The position numbers were made by a program, and so were the translations under genes. Shown piece after piece: positions 39,301 through 64,000 of a DNA stretch of 64,000 nucleotides. The notes under the pieces are model-generated. The model was not told where the DNA came from, ran no database searches, and worked only from the letters and a program-made list of their open reading frames with translations. Each line of letters begins with the position of its first letter. Position 1 is the stretch's first letter. This DNA is from Lepidurus packardi (lineage: Eukaryota > Arthropoda > Branchiopoda > Notostraca > Triopsidae). The stretch covers positions 6,200,001 to 6,264,000 of the forward strand of contig JAKZAN010000007.1 of NCBI GenBank assembly GCA_023053545.1. Reading direction: 5' to 3'.

Positions 39301-41071
39301 CAGTACAGGGCGATCAGTAACTTCACGAGCCTTCGCAGCTTACGTCGCCTACACTTACTTTCATATTGGTGTCAGGGTTAAGGGAAAAATAAAAGAAAAA
39401 GGAAAGAAATGGATTGTCTAATTCTCAACCGTATGGGCTTTCGATTACCAATACAAACTAGCTTGATTAAAAATATAGAGGTTAGTTAGTGCGCGCTCCA
39501 GCTGGCTAAGCCGACTGGGGAGATACTTGGTAAATACTTGTTCAAGGAATTCGATTTGCTTTCCCTTTATCCAGCCACGCGGTACTGGGACGTGCTAGAT
39601 AGAAGCGACAAGTCAAGTTGCTTGTTCCTTGGTTCATATAAGCAACATATCCTTCGGAAAATTTTGTTTGAAACAAAAGTAGCACTGCATATCCACCGGG
39701 AGGGAAGGTGAAGGGGCACACCCAAGTTATAAAGATGCAACTATGGATATACACTTTACGATGAACCCTGTCGCAGAAGACGGCTAATTAGTTTTCTGCT
39801 TGGGTGCCCCATGCGTTGTGAGCGGAAAAGTCCAAGGAGCAGAAAAAGAAATGATCTTCTCGTTTTCATCAGCTCCAAATAAGGATTTAGACTTAGCTAA
39901 CAGTGAGACGTAGTACTTCCATAAAAAGAATGACGGAAGATGAGAGGACTGACACGAGCATCACTCCACGTGAAGTGGATAGACGTAGGGCGCGCTACAG
40001 CGTATCCCCCTTTTACAAAGGAAAGTTATGATTGCTTTCTGTTATTTTTTTTTTTTTTACAAGTGGCTCTAAAGCCAAAGTTCTATCGTCTCCTTAGATA
40101 TAATCCTCCTTTTTCCCTTCAACTCCAATAACCTGTCAAGGATTATTGGAGGCCATTGTCAAAGATAGATGACACAGACCTCATTTCGCTGGAATACGCT
40201 CGAGATGTGTAGCAGAGCGGTAGTAGAGCATTGGGAATAAAAAAAGGCCATTTTTTTTAGCAATATATGGACTTACTTGCTAACTGAACACGCGGGTCGG
40301 CTCTCCAAGCGGATATGTAAGTCTAGCGTGGTGTAATTGAAATAATTCCTTCAAGAGAAAATAGAAAAAGGTTCCGCCATTTTAGGTGCATTGAATAATA
40401 CAAGCGAATTGATTCGTTCTATAAAAAGCAAGTTTGGAACTAAATCTATCGAGCACGACTTTGTTGCCCCACTGGAGCGCTCCGAGAAGGTGATGTGGTA
40501 GTGACAACTTTGTTGATGCTTTGACACTTTGACAAGGTGCCAACAAAAACAAGCGCTATAAAAACTGAAAAGGGAGATATAGGAGAAGAATCAAATAGGC
40601 GTCTCTTACACCTATTTTTCCTAAAGTGTCTCCTTAAATTCCCGCATTTGGCCAGAGCCCTTTTTCGCCAATCTTGCCAACCATGACAGTGTGAGCTATA
40701 AATAGGTCGAAACTGCTACAGACAGGTCGATACTTGTATCCTGAAGATCAAGGGCTCTTTACCCCTGCGTACACATTCTATATGCATCCAGAGGAAATAC
40801 TCATACTGTTTTCTTCGGTGGTACCTGAGTATATAATCAGATTTCACTAGCAAGTAGGGCATTATGCAGCCCAAGCTTTGAAAACCCTTCTTTGAAGTGG
40901 AGCTGCAGGGTGGCGTCTGCTGCTGCCATGGCTTCTAAAAATGTCTTAAACCAACACCACTTGGGTCGATAATAAAAATGGCTGTCGTAAGGGGGGCATG
41001 CATGTATGTGATGTTATAGCGTATAGCTTTTGACTAACACAAATGTTTGCTTCTGTTTTCCCTTTTTTCAG

Positions 41072-54901
<13,830 letters not shown>

Positions 54902-57692
54902 CAAAGCTGAAGTTTCCAAACCTCCCCCCCCCCCCTTACCCCCCCAAAAAAAACAAAAAAAAAACATCGTTAAAGACTTGAAACTTGAATCCACCAGAGC
55001 AACATCAGTTCACAAAACTGGGGACAATTTCGGAACTTAAATAAGGGGAGAACAAGTTGGCTACTAGATGCTCGAGGAGCGCTAGGCAACACACCATAAT
55101 CCTTACGCTTAAAACAATCAACACATTATACCACATTCATGGCATTTCACCTCTGCTTTCAAACCTCATGCTGTACTTAAAGCCATCACCCTTTGAATGC
55201 GCCCATTATTATAATTCACTTCATTCATAAAGAATCAGTGGATCTTGAATCATCATGGAGCTAAGTTGAGAATTTCTCGTAAAATTCTGCGTTTCCTATC
55301 CCTTATCACAAAACTTCTTCTGCCTGGGTGGGCGTAGCCTCCATAAGGTGCCCCCAAGTTCGGAATATACGCGGTGACTTCTTTCCACTCACTTGATCTT
55401 ATTAAAATCTATATTATTTAGGAAAAGATCCAAATTCTTTTCCGTTGAGTCATTAGCCTCTCTTTAAAGTTATAAGTTTCGGTAGATCTTTAGAAACAAA
55501 AATAATAAAAAAAAGACAGAAAGCTGTATATGTGAAAGACAAGATAATCAATACTGTTTGGCTGAGAAAATGTTTAAAGAACAATAGCAGTGTGCGATCT
55601 AATCCTCGATTAAAATTCTTAGAAAAAGGGAAAACAAGGAAAAAAATTATCCCTTGCACACTTGTTTCGCAAAAAAGTATGTTGAATTATTGCACTGTTT
55701 GCTCGTTTTTGCTTGATCGGATGAATTATGGAAGTGTTCGTGGTTTGTTTCTGGAAGTGTGCTGCGAACAACCCACACTTTCTCTGCTCAACATGGAATT
55801 CCGGGCGTGTGTGCGTCAGTTATATTTGGAGAACTATTTTTGCGTTGGAATTTACAAGGCCGTTCCAGAATAAATGTGAATTATCGCGATGTCTAACTGA
55901 TAGAAGGAAAAAGGAACTTGAACGTTTACGGAGAATTCTACACATGCACTACGGGAGTGAAGAAAGTGGAAATCAAATTTGTCCATACATATGGCGCGAA
56001 CCAAAAGTTTTGCCCTGGCCCATCTCCCCTCCCCATTTACTTATGTAAAAGTATATAAACACGAAACCGGTGTGCTAATTGCTGCTCTGCTGCTGCTCTC
56101 GTGATATTTTCATCCAAACTTCAAATATTACCCATCCCCATAAAAAGCCGGTTCGCGTTCTAGCTCCAAGGATTCATATTACTGACGTATTGGTAAACTA
56201 TTACTTGCCCAATGGATATCAATGAAAGAGTGAGCTTAGAGCTCCAAATTATATTCTCACACACGCTTTAACTATGGTGCTTTATTTGACAGTCCTGCAC
56301 CTTTTGCAATAGGAAGCAACATTTTTTTCTTTTTGCGTTTCATGCCACACAAAAGTAGTCGTTATTGTTTTTCGTCGTGTATTTCCACCCTCCCGACAGG
56401 ACAGCATTTGACCTAGTTTCCTGTAAACCCACTTTCGTCTAGTTACTCCCAAGTATACTGAACCTGTGCTCGAGATTGTCAACTTTATACTGGTGAGAAA
56501 GCTTTTGTTCCCAAAGACACGTCGCAAACACTTCACTATGAAATGAAACTTACTCCCGTGTTCAAGCCCACAACCACACCACAAATTTCACGGACATGTC
56601 ATCAAAGTTCGCACCGAATCTCTATATCATTTGGGCCTTCATCTAGCATTTCCCATTACACGAATCTTTTATGACTTGGCCCTCTTTCATCACGTATTAC
56701 AAGGCAAAGCTGGACAATAAAACACGTTTGCTTTAATGACCATGATTACGGCTAGCTCGAAAATCTGATACGAATGAAGTTAAAGAGTACGAAAGCGTTC
56801 TCAATTGTGAATAACATTAGAATATATAGGGTGAAGTTCGCTCGCCGTGGTCTATATTTCTATCCGAGTAAGAGAAAGAAGCGGACATTTTTGCTGATTA
56901 GTAAATGTATTGAGGGTTATCTCCGTAATTTTATCCATGAACTGATTCTTTTAATGGGTAAAAACACATTGTATACTAGCTTTTAAAGTTTCGACCAGTC
57001 TAATCATGAAAATAAGTAGTGTATTTAATCTACTACAGCTTTAGAATTGAGGTAGTTTTCAATTGAATGTACCGCATTCCAGGGACGTGGCTTACCACGC
57101 CTTATTGACTTGCGTATATAACCGAATTGTGTCACGCAAGCCAGTAAGTCGTCTTGCGAGCGTAAGGGATAATTGTAACTTAGTGTAAGGTTGTCTTGAT
57201 AATGCGGTCGAAAAGTAATTTAATTTCAGAGCGAAATCATCTGTGTTTATTTGATCACGATCTTGATTCCTAGGCAAGCAACTGCTACACTCGTTATTTA
57301 TTTAAAGCGCTCACACGGCGTTCTTGGTCCTTTAAATTTGCTGCCGACCTAAGACGGAATAGACATCACACGCATATGCTTTACAGTGACAAGGAAAACG
57401 TCACCCAGGTATTGATGAGCTAGTAGCCTTTCAATGGAATGTCACTTGTCACCACTATGGGCATGCCCATTAAAGTTTAATATGTTCCCGGTCGTTTTAC
57501 GTAGGAAAACACGGTTCGTGTTTGGATTACATTCTGCATCAATACATCTATTCCTCGCACGCTCTTATCGCCCAAAGAAGTCAACTACTAACGAAAATGC
57601 AAGGGGGCCGAGCCCATTACTGTACCAGCTCTTGTCGACAACGCTGCTCGTGTACCGACCCTTTTATATTCAACTGACTGAAACGTATAAGC
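54902..57692. other. Rdl 3' region and gap before the IR gene
   Basis: Starts with C- and A-rich tracts after the Rdl stop. An AATAAA occurs near 55869. No gene recognised. Confidence 0.5.
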
Positions 57693-59837
57693 ATGGAGGG
57701 TAAATTGTCAGGGGAAACATTGACCGTGGCTGTTTTACCAGGATTAAGCACCCAGGTACGGGTCCGCTCAATTTCAATAAGGGGCCACTGTTTCTGTGGA
57801 ACTAATGAGTGTTCGATTACAGTTGCTCCAAGGTGATTTGGGTGGAGATCTGCAAGACGTCGCCAAGGAAACGACACTACTCTTGGAACTTCTCAGCTTC
57901 CGACTGGGCTTTAATTACACCACCATAAATCCATCCAGCCCTACTACTGGAATCAAGTTAGACAACGGTTCATGGACAGGGATATTGGGCCTGGTTGTGG
58001 ACAATGTAAAGACCCATTTACGTGCACAGACATTTCTTCCTCGTCTAAAAAGATACATTTATACGCTTTCTTTTACTGTTGTACGTAAAACGATAGAAAT
58101 GTCGCTCTCTTTAGAAAGCCGATGTGGCTCTAGCTCGGATACCGAATTTACCGTTATTAGATGGCACCGTTGAACTGTCGTTGCCTTACGGTAGCGAAAG
58201 TTGGGTCACCTTACAGCAGCCACCTCTCGAAACTATTTCTGCTACGGGATTACTCATCCCCTTCAACTACGTGGTAGGGTACCTTTGTGTTACATACGCA
58301 CTACCAACCTTCCAATGTAACGGTTTCTTTTAAAGGTATGGATCCTTGTGGCGTTGTCCGTCTTAGGAATGGCTCCTATAATGTATCTTTTTTATCGACT
58401 GCAATCATTCTTGATGCGAGACCAGTGTCAATACGTAAGGGGCACTTGGGACAATTTCGCAGTATTTGTCGTGGTTTCACTACTACGTCAAGACCACAAC
58501 TTGAACATGAAAATACGTAAGGGTAGTTATCCTATAACTTATGCAATTCTACAACCGGGCCATGTCGTAGATACTCAACGAGTGTTAATGGCTACATGGT
58601 GGATTGTGGGACTATTGTTGACTACATTTTATACAGCTAACTTGACAGCTTCGCTGGCAAAATCCAGCATAAATGTTCCCGTTCAGACTCCTGGAGACTT
58701 GTCCTTACCAAACAATCGCTACCAAAAATGGGTTGTGATAGAAGGAGGCTCTCTGCACGCTTTGCTACAAGTAAAGACCAGATATTTATTGTATACCATA
58801 ATTACTCCCGACTTAAGTAATAAATTCAATAAACTAGGATAACACGGAAAGTTTATTCAAAGACATGAGGGCCCAGTTAGCTGCTGGTCGCGGTGTGCTT
58901 GCCAAAACGGCAGAGGAAGCTGCAGCGCTCGTAGAGAAGCAAGGTATAGTAATTTTCAGCAGTTTGCATTGTAAGTTTGTAACCTACTCCATTTAAAGGT
59001 TATGTCTGGCTGGGCCCAAAAGCCCTACTGCTTGATGTAGTGGTTTCTACCTACAAATCAAATAGGAAGCGTAACCCCGCCTCCAACAAACGTCAGCTAT
59101 GTACGTTTTTCATGACTGAGCGCTCGTATTATTCCGTCGAGTTTGGATTAGCTTTCCAGAAGGGTAGTCCTTTCAAGCACTATTTCAATAAAGAGTAAGT
59201 TTAGCCCTCATCAATTACACTCTCTAATGGTGTTTCTAGGCTTCAAGTTATAGATCAATCAGGAATCACGACGTTTCTTCGCATCAATAGTTCGGCAGGC
59301 TCCAATCCTTGCGTATTTGCCTCATCTTTTGAAGTTCGTCCGCTAACGGTTCAGGATTTCTTGGGCCTATTTACTGTAACAGGATTGGGCTTTATTCTGG
59401 CCGCTGTTGCTTTCTCTAGTGAAAATTGTTTAAAAATGAGGAAAGCTTTATCGCGAAAAATAGTTCCTGCTATCATAGAGCCTGTAGATTTGACACGTGC
59501 AAGTGCACCCGACAGTGGCGAACTTTACAAACCCTATTTCACTCGTCGATCTTCATATCGGAAGCAGCGATCGGCTTTCGTGTACCAAACTACCACCACG
59601 GTTGTTACCGTGGCGGTACTGAGAAGTCGAAGTATGACAGACATTGGAAAATTGCATGAAGACAACAATATTGGTACCAAATCGAAATTTTTGAAAGACG
59701 AAGTAGTTAACCAGGGGTTTACTTGGCTGAAAGGTTTTGAGAAAAATGTGCACGTTTTACAGAAGCGCAAGCAGAAAGGCCAACCCTTGATGGAGGACGT
59801 GTCCGAATTTCTGGAGACGTTGTTTTACAAGAGGTAG
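57693..59837 (+). CDS. Divergent ionotropic receptor (IR family), seven compact exons
   Basis: 579 residues. Exons 57693-57755, 57823-58005, 58115-58273, 58336-58770, 58838-58943, 58999-59194, 59240-59837, with introns of 45-109 nt. No amino-terminal domain: S1 starts at once (GETLTVAVLPG), with a GSWTGILG motif. M1 is about 136-157, pore loop 175-187 (FAVFVVVSLLRQ), M3 219-243 with TTFYTANLTASLA, then S2, M4 about 418-438, and a long basic cytoplasmic tail of about 135 residues. The S1 arginine is missing (LLDGTVELSLPY), as in many IRs, so glutamate is an unlikely ligand. An in-frame TGA at 57675 precedes the ATG, and no clear signal peptide is seen. An AATAAA lies just after the stop. A likely role is chemosensory or sensory cation channel, inferred from the family. 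Confidence 0.85.
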
Positions 59838-60590
59838 AAAAATAAAGTGAAAAAAGTACTAATGTGCGCCAAACATGACATATGCATTTGTTTCTTATTC
59901 GCGTTACTTATGTTATCCAGCAAGCCCCCATGTATTTTGCTTGAAAAAAAAGAAAGCCCTGTCGTTAATCGTTGAACCTCACGCAAGCATTTTTTGCCCA
60001 CTTAGCAATAAAAAGAATCGGCACATATACAACGGAGGACAATTTTGTCGACAACTCCTGGCTTGCTGCGGTGTGTAAAACTCGGGTCAGCTTGTCCCAT
60101 CAAGCTATGCGGCTTTGCACCACTTTCTTCCGCCGGAAAATAATGTTACCGCCTCCTTGCTTTACGCTCAGAGGCTAGTCATGCGTAGTCCGAGTTCGTG
60201 CACCTATTCTCAACGGAAGTGGGAGCATACCTGGAAGTGTAATCTCTACTGCGTTTCTGGTGGCGTGAAAACAACTTATCTTATGAATAAACGCAAACAT
60301 GAATGCCCTTCATAAGAACTGTGTCTATGCATTACGGAACCTGGTAAAACATTTGATCATATCCAACACATAATCTTCATAGCTTTATATTGTGTTTTTA
60401 TGTCGGAAGTCATAGGCGTCGAAACTAGGTTATAAGAAGGGATATACATTCTCGCTTCTGACTGACACAAAAAAAATGCATGGTTGCCGTGGTATCTGGC
60501 TTTCTATAAGGAAGATTGATCCTGGTTGTTAATAGGTGTCATCTAGTTTAGTCCTGAAAATGAAAAACCGTTCCTTTCTTTCTTATACAG
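59838..60590. other. Gap between the IR gene and BCAT
   Basis: Contains the IR poly(A) signal just after the stop and should contain the BCAT promoter and first coding exon. ATG-GT candidates at 60302 and 60477 do not match the phase-0 acceptor at 60591. Confidence 0.5.
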
Positions 60591-62029
60591 GCTGTAACAA
60601 AAAATCACTTCGGTGTATTACATCAAACCTATCGGTATGCCTCACAAGAATCCTTTCAGGTGTTTTTTTGTTTTTAAACCGAAGCACGAAACAGGGCTGT
60701 AATAATTTTTTTTAAAACAGTATTCTGACTTGGAAGTTCAACTGGCAACTCCCAAAGATATCAGACCAAAGCCAGATATTTCCAAACTAGTCTTTGGAAA
60801 GTTTTATACTGATCACATGTTTGAAGTTGCCTGGGAGGATAAAAGTGGCTGGGGAAAACCGCTGATATCACCTTTGCACAATCTTCCCTTGCACCCAGGG
60901 GCCAAAGTCTTGCATTATGCAATTGAGGTACTAAATTCACCTTTCAAATTGAAAATTCCTAAAAAAAAAATTCTGCATTTTTCAGCTCTTTGAAGGAATG
61001 AAAGCATTTAGAGGGGTTGATGGTCGAATTCGACTTTTCCGTCCTGATTGTAACATGGAACGATTATTAAGGACTGCAAAGAGGGCATCCTTGCCCACCT
61101 TCAATTCTGAAGAAATGATTAGATGTATCAAGAAACTTATTCAGGTTGATCAGGAATGGGTCCCTCATTCGGAATCTTCTAGTTTGTACATTAGACCAAC
61201 GTTGATAGGAACTGAGGTAATAGAGAGGTCCAGTTTATCGTTTTGTAGTAACGTTTGCCTATCATTTTGATAAAGCCTACTCTTGGAGTAGCTGCCCCGA
61301 ACTCTGCGTTACTCTACGTACTACTTTGCCCAGTTGGACCTTATTTTGCTTCGGGGTTCAAACCTATTTCGTTGATGGCTGATCCCCAGCACGTTAGAGC
61401 TTGGCCTGGAGGATGTGGAGATGCGAAAATGGGTTCAAACTACGCTCCCACTATCCGCGTTCAAAAAATGGCAGAGAAACAAGGTCATCAACAAGTGCTA
61501 TGGCTCTTCGGCGAGGATCATCAATTAACTGAAGCTGGCACTATGAATATCTTTGTGTACATGGTCAACGAGCAAGGAGGTGACGCACATCAACATTAAT
61601 GGCATACTAAGCCATCCTTTTAATTTTTGTAGAAAAAGAATTGATAACCCCGCCTCTCAATGGACTTATTTTGCCTGGTGTGACCCGCAGATGTTTGCTC
61701 GAGTTGGCTAGGAAGTGGGGTGAGTTCAAGGTGGCAGAACGTGTAATTACCATGGCCGAGATGGTGAAAGCTCATAAGGAATCACGGGTAGGTTTATTGC
61801 AAATCATATAACGGGAAAGTTTAATTTCAATGTTGTGTAGTTGTTGGAAGTTTTTGGTGCTGGAACTGCTTGCGTCGTTTGCCCCATCGCCAACATTGGC
61901 TACCAAGGAGAAAATCTCTCTATTCCTACTATGGAACATGCAAAGCCGCTCAACCAACGTTTCCTGAAAGCAATGAACGATATCCAGTATGGAAGAATTT
62001 CGCATCCTTGGGGGGTGCTGATCGATTAA
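60591..62029 (+). CDS. BCAT: Branched-chain amino acid aminotransferase, probably mitochondrial (first exon missing)
   Basis: PLP enzyme that transfers the amino group of Leu, Ile and Val to 2-oxoglutarate. Exons 60591-60659, 60721-60927, 60986-61216, 61276-61579, 61633-61787, 61841-62029; introns of 53-61 nt; 384 residues seen against about 390 in mammalian BCATm. Landmarks: [35 protein letters not shown]-lysine in [15 protein letters not shown] (AAA, 61426-61428), [27 protein letters not shown], and [10 protein letters not shown], which keeps the CXXC redox centre of BCATm (cysteines at 61871 and 61880). The first exon shown reads [13 protein letters not shown], like the end of a mitochondrial presequence, and joins in phase 0. 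No upstream ATG exon fitting that phase was found. A poly(A) signal AATAAA is near 62376. Confidence 0.92.
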
Positions 62030-62756
62030 CGCATCGATCGTCCTTTTAAAGTACAACACACTGAATCGAATGAAAGGTTCTCACCTTCACCGCGAAATCT
62101 AGTAGTATTTTGAAACTTACAAGTACCCAGTGGAGCACTTATATATTTATAACCTTGTCGCGGGCTACTAGGGTCTCTTAGAATACTATGTATTTGGTAA
62201 AGAGGTGACCTTAAATTCTTTAGGAATGGGTACAAACACCATAGCACTGGAGTTTTTCTCCTCTGATTGAAATACGTCCAACTGTACTTGCTATCGTTAT
62301 CTGATTAAAACCCTAGGTGTGTACTTCCAAGGTCAGTATTGAAAAGATCTGAACAAAAAGAACAAAATCTCGGTGATTGAATAAAACGGAGCTGCCTTCT
62401 ATCCAATTTTTGTTCCGTTAGTATCGTTGCTGCTTAAATAACCAGCATTGTATTTTTGGTTAAAGGGTGAAAAACATGTGTAATGCTTAAAATCCAATGA
62501 CGCTGCTCCAATACAGCCGTGTCTCAAACTCTTTCGAGTTTATCTTTTACTTTTGTTGCATAGTTACAATCTTTCAAATCTATTCGAGTTTTTCATTCAA
62601 ATAATCGAATTTTTGCAAATTTGCGAACGCCCTACGACATCTAGCGGTGCATTTAGATAATAACCGGGCCCTAAGCGAAATAACACAGTTACGGATAGTA
62701 ACGCCCCTCAGATTCGTGATAAATAGGGTGCAAAATTCGTTGTTACTCGCGTAAAA
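62030..62756. other. Gap between BCAT and the SLC35F6-like gene
   Basis: Holds the BCAT poly(A) signal (near 62376) and the start region of the next gene. No regulatory element could be supported. Confidence 0.5.
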
Positions 62757-63970
62757 ATGGCGTGGACACCGTATCAGATGTCCTTAGCGTTGCTTATGGT
62801 TGTAACTGGATCTATTAACACATTATCTACCAAGTAATATTTTTTTCCATTTGTTTTTATGTGTTTCGTGTTTGCCACATGTCTTCTTTCCTTCATTCTT
62901 GTCTATTACCGTATTGTATATTAATACATTTCATATGCTTGCTCACTTGTAAAGATGGGCGGATCAGATTAAGTCTAAGAACAGCGCTGGGAATGAAGTT
63001 CCCTTTGATCACCCATTTCTGCAAGCGAGCACTATGTTTATTGGCGAGATGCTGTGTTTGGTAGCATTCAAACTCATATATTTCTACCGCAAGTATAAAA
63101 ACGTGAGTCATAATCTACCATGAGACTGCGTAATTAATTTTTTTTTACGACAACAGAGAACCGAAGATATAGCTCCACTTTTAGCTCACAGCGAAAACAC
63201 CAATTGGAATCCTATTATTTTTCTTCCGCCAGCTTTGTTGGACATGTTAGCCACTTCTATTATGTATGTTGGGCTTAATTTGACGTTTGCTAGCAGTTTC
63301 CAGATGTTAAGAGGTACTATACTCTATAGCTCGCCAATATATACACCGTCGAAACGTAAAATATTTCTAGGTGCCGTAATTATATTCACGGGATTACTTT
63401 CCGTTGCTTTCTTGGGACGCGTTCTTAATGTTCGAGAATGGATCGGCATGTTTGTTGTCATCATGGGCTTATCAGTTGTAGGAGCATCTGATTTCATTTT
63501 TGGAAATTCTGATTCAACTGAATACCCATTAAACAACGTTATCACAGGTATTCCTCGCTGCTTTTGGAATTCTTGACATTTATATGGAAATTTTGTAGGT
63601 GATTTGTTAATCATTATGGCCCAGATTATTACTGCCACTCAAATGGTCTATGAAGAGAAATTTATTACCAAGTATTCAGTCCACCCACTTCAGGTAGGGT
63701 CAAGCCTTTGGTTCAAAGTTAGCTTGTACCACCGAGCGGTTTTTAGCATTTGGGACGTGTACTTTTATCGCTTTTTTCCCTATCAACGTTTGTACTGTTT
63801 CTGGTACTCGACGACTATTTTCTCAAGAAGACTTTCTCAAATCTTATCTTAACCTTCGCTTCTTTTTCAAAATTTTGTAAACAAAGTATGTGCTAAGAAA
63901 GACTCTGCGCAATGATACGGAAAAACTTTGAACCAAACGCTCGTCTATAAACAGGCTGTAGGCTGGGAAG
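62757..63970 (+). CDS. SLC35F6: SLC35F6-like nucleotide-sugar transporter family protein, 3' end beyond the window
   Basis: Multi-pass protein of the drug/metabolite transporter superfamily; the human homologue is lysosomal or mitochondrial. Exons 62757-62833, 62955-63102, 63157-63313, 63371-63547, 63599-63693, 63955-63970 (223 residues of an expected 370 or so). The start MAWTPYQMSLALLMVVTGSI is nearly that of the human protein. Other landmarks are HPFLQASTMFIGEMLC, FLPPALLDM, ASSFQMLRG, AVIIFTGLLSVAFLGR and ITGDLLIIMAQIITATQMV. The ATG follows a plausible AAAA context. Only 727 bases separate it from the BCAT stop. The last exon visible is a 16-nt microexon (AVGWEG junction), matching AVGTEG in human. 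Confidence 0.9.
63955..63970 (+). CDS. SLC35F6: 16-nt microexon of the SLC35F6-like gene
   Basis: Bounded by ATAAACAG and GTAAAT. It starts in phase 0 after HPLQ and encodes AVGWE plus the first base of Gly, giving HPLQAVGWEG. The human protein reads HPLRAVGTEG, which supports both the reading and the boundaries. The following exon is outside the window. Confidence 0.7.
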
Positions 63971-64000
63971 GTAAATATATTCATCTAAAATCTACGGAGT

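Larger units (their letters stand above)
25614..41071. other. 15.5-kb stretch between AMPA receptor and Rdl exon 2
   Basis: Should contain the AMPA receptor 3' UTR and the Rdl promoter, first exon and first intron. I could not find a signal-peptide exon ending two bases into a codon. Open frames on both strands look random. Repeats at 27301-27544, 28530 and 30276 are listed separately. Confidence 0.5.

Noticed and set aside
41043..41071. ATG in frame with the Rdl exon (MFASVFPFFS before GGTTGS)
   Set aside because: The preceding sequence is a textbook pyrimidine tract and acceptor (CCCTTTTTTCAG); the reading is its chance translation and gives no proper signal peptide.
58517..58555. 39-nt intron inside the IR pore exon
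   Set aside because: It starts GTAAGG but ends in AC, with no AG acceptor nearby, so I kept the segment as coding and flagged it.

Overview
The window is nuclear DNA from an animal, almost certainly an arthropod. It has GT-AG introns. It carries an Rdl-type GABA receptor, a variant ionotropic receptor (IR) and an arthropod-like AMPA receptor, and one class of short repeat contains TTAGG-like motifs. Introns are bimodal: many are 45-110 nt, others run to 4-8 kb or more. I cannot resolve crustacean versus chelicerate from the sequence.

Five genes were found, all on the + strand. (1) 1586-25569 (or 25613): a full AMPA-type ionotropic glutamate receptor in about 19 exons. (2) 41072-54901: an Rdl-type GABA-gated chloride channel whose first (signal-peptide) exon was not found. 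(3) 57693-59837: a compact seven-exon IR that has lost the glutamate-binding arginine. (4) 60591-62029: a branched-chain amino acid aminotransferase, lacking its first exon. (5) 62757-63970: the 5' part of an SLC35F6-like transporter that runs off the window. The first three form a same-strand cluster of ligand-gated ion channels, one excitatory, one inhibitory and one probably chemosensory or divergent.

The most striking feature is in gene 1. Two tandem exons (21932-22290 and 22518-22873) both encode the end of ligand-binding segment S1, transmembrane helix M1 and the pore loop. They have the same phase and join the same flanking exons. Including both, or neither, shifts the frame into an early stop, so they should be mutually exclusive. 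One copy has a normal AMPA pore with Gln at the Q/R site. The other replaces the filter with Lys-Ala-Gly and lacks the pore aspartate. This predicts one gene making receptors with two different pores, which differs from vertebrate flip/flop (located in S2).

The Rdl gene encodes Ser at the M2 2' position, the site where Ala-to-Ser gives cyclodiene/fipronil insensitivity in insects. The long introns and the gap at 25.6-41 kb hold no gene I recognise. They contain foldback elements (three copies of one family), an AT-rich inverted repeat, a pure oligo(A) insertion with a target-site duplication, a decayed reverse-transcriptase fragment, and simple repeats including a GA tract of about 100 bp next to an Rdl acceptor.
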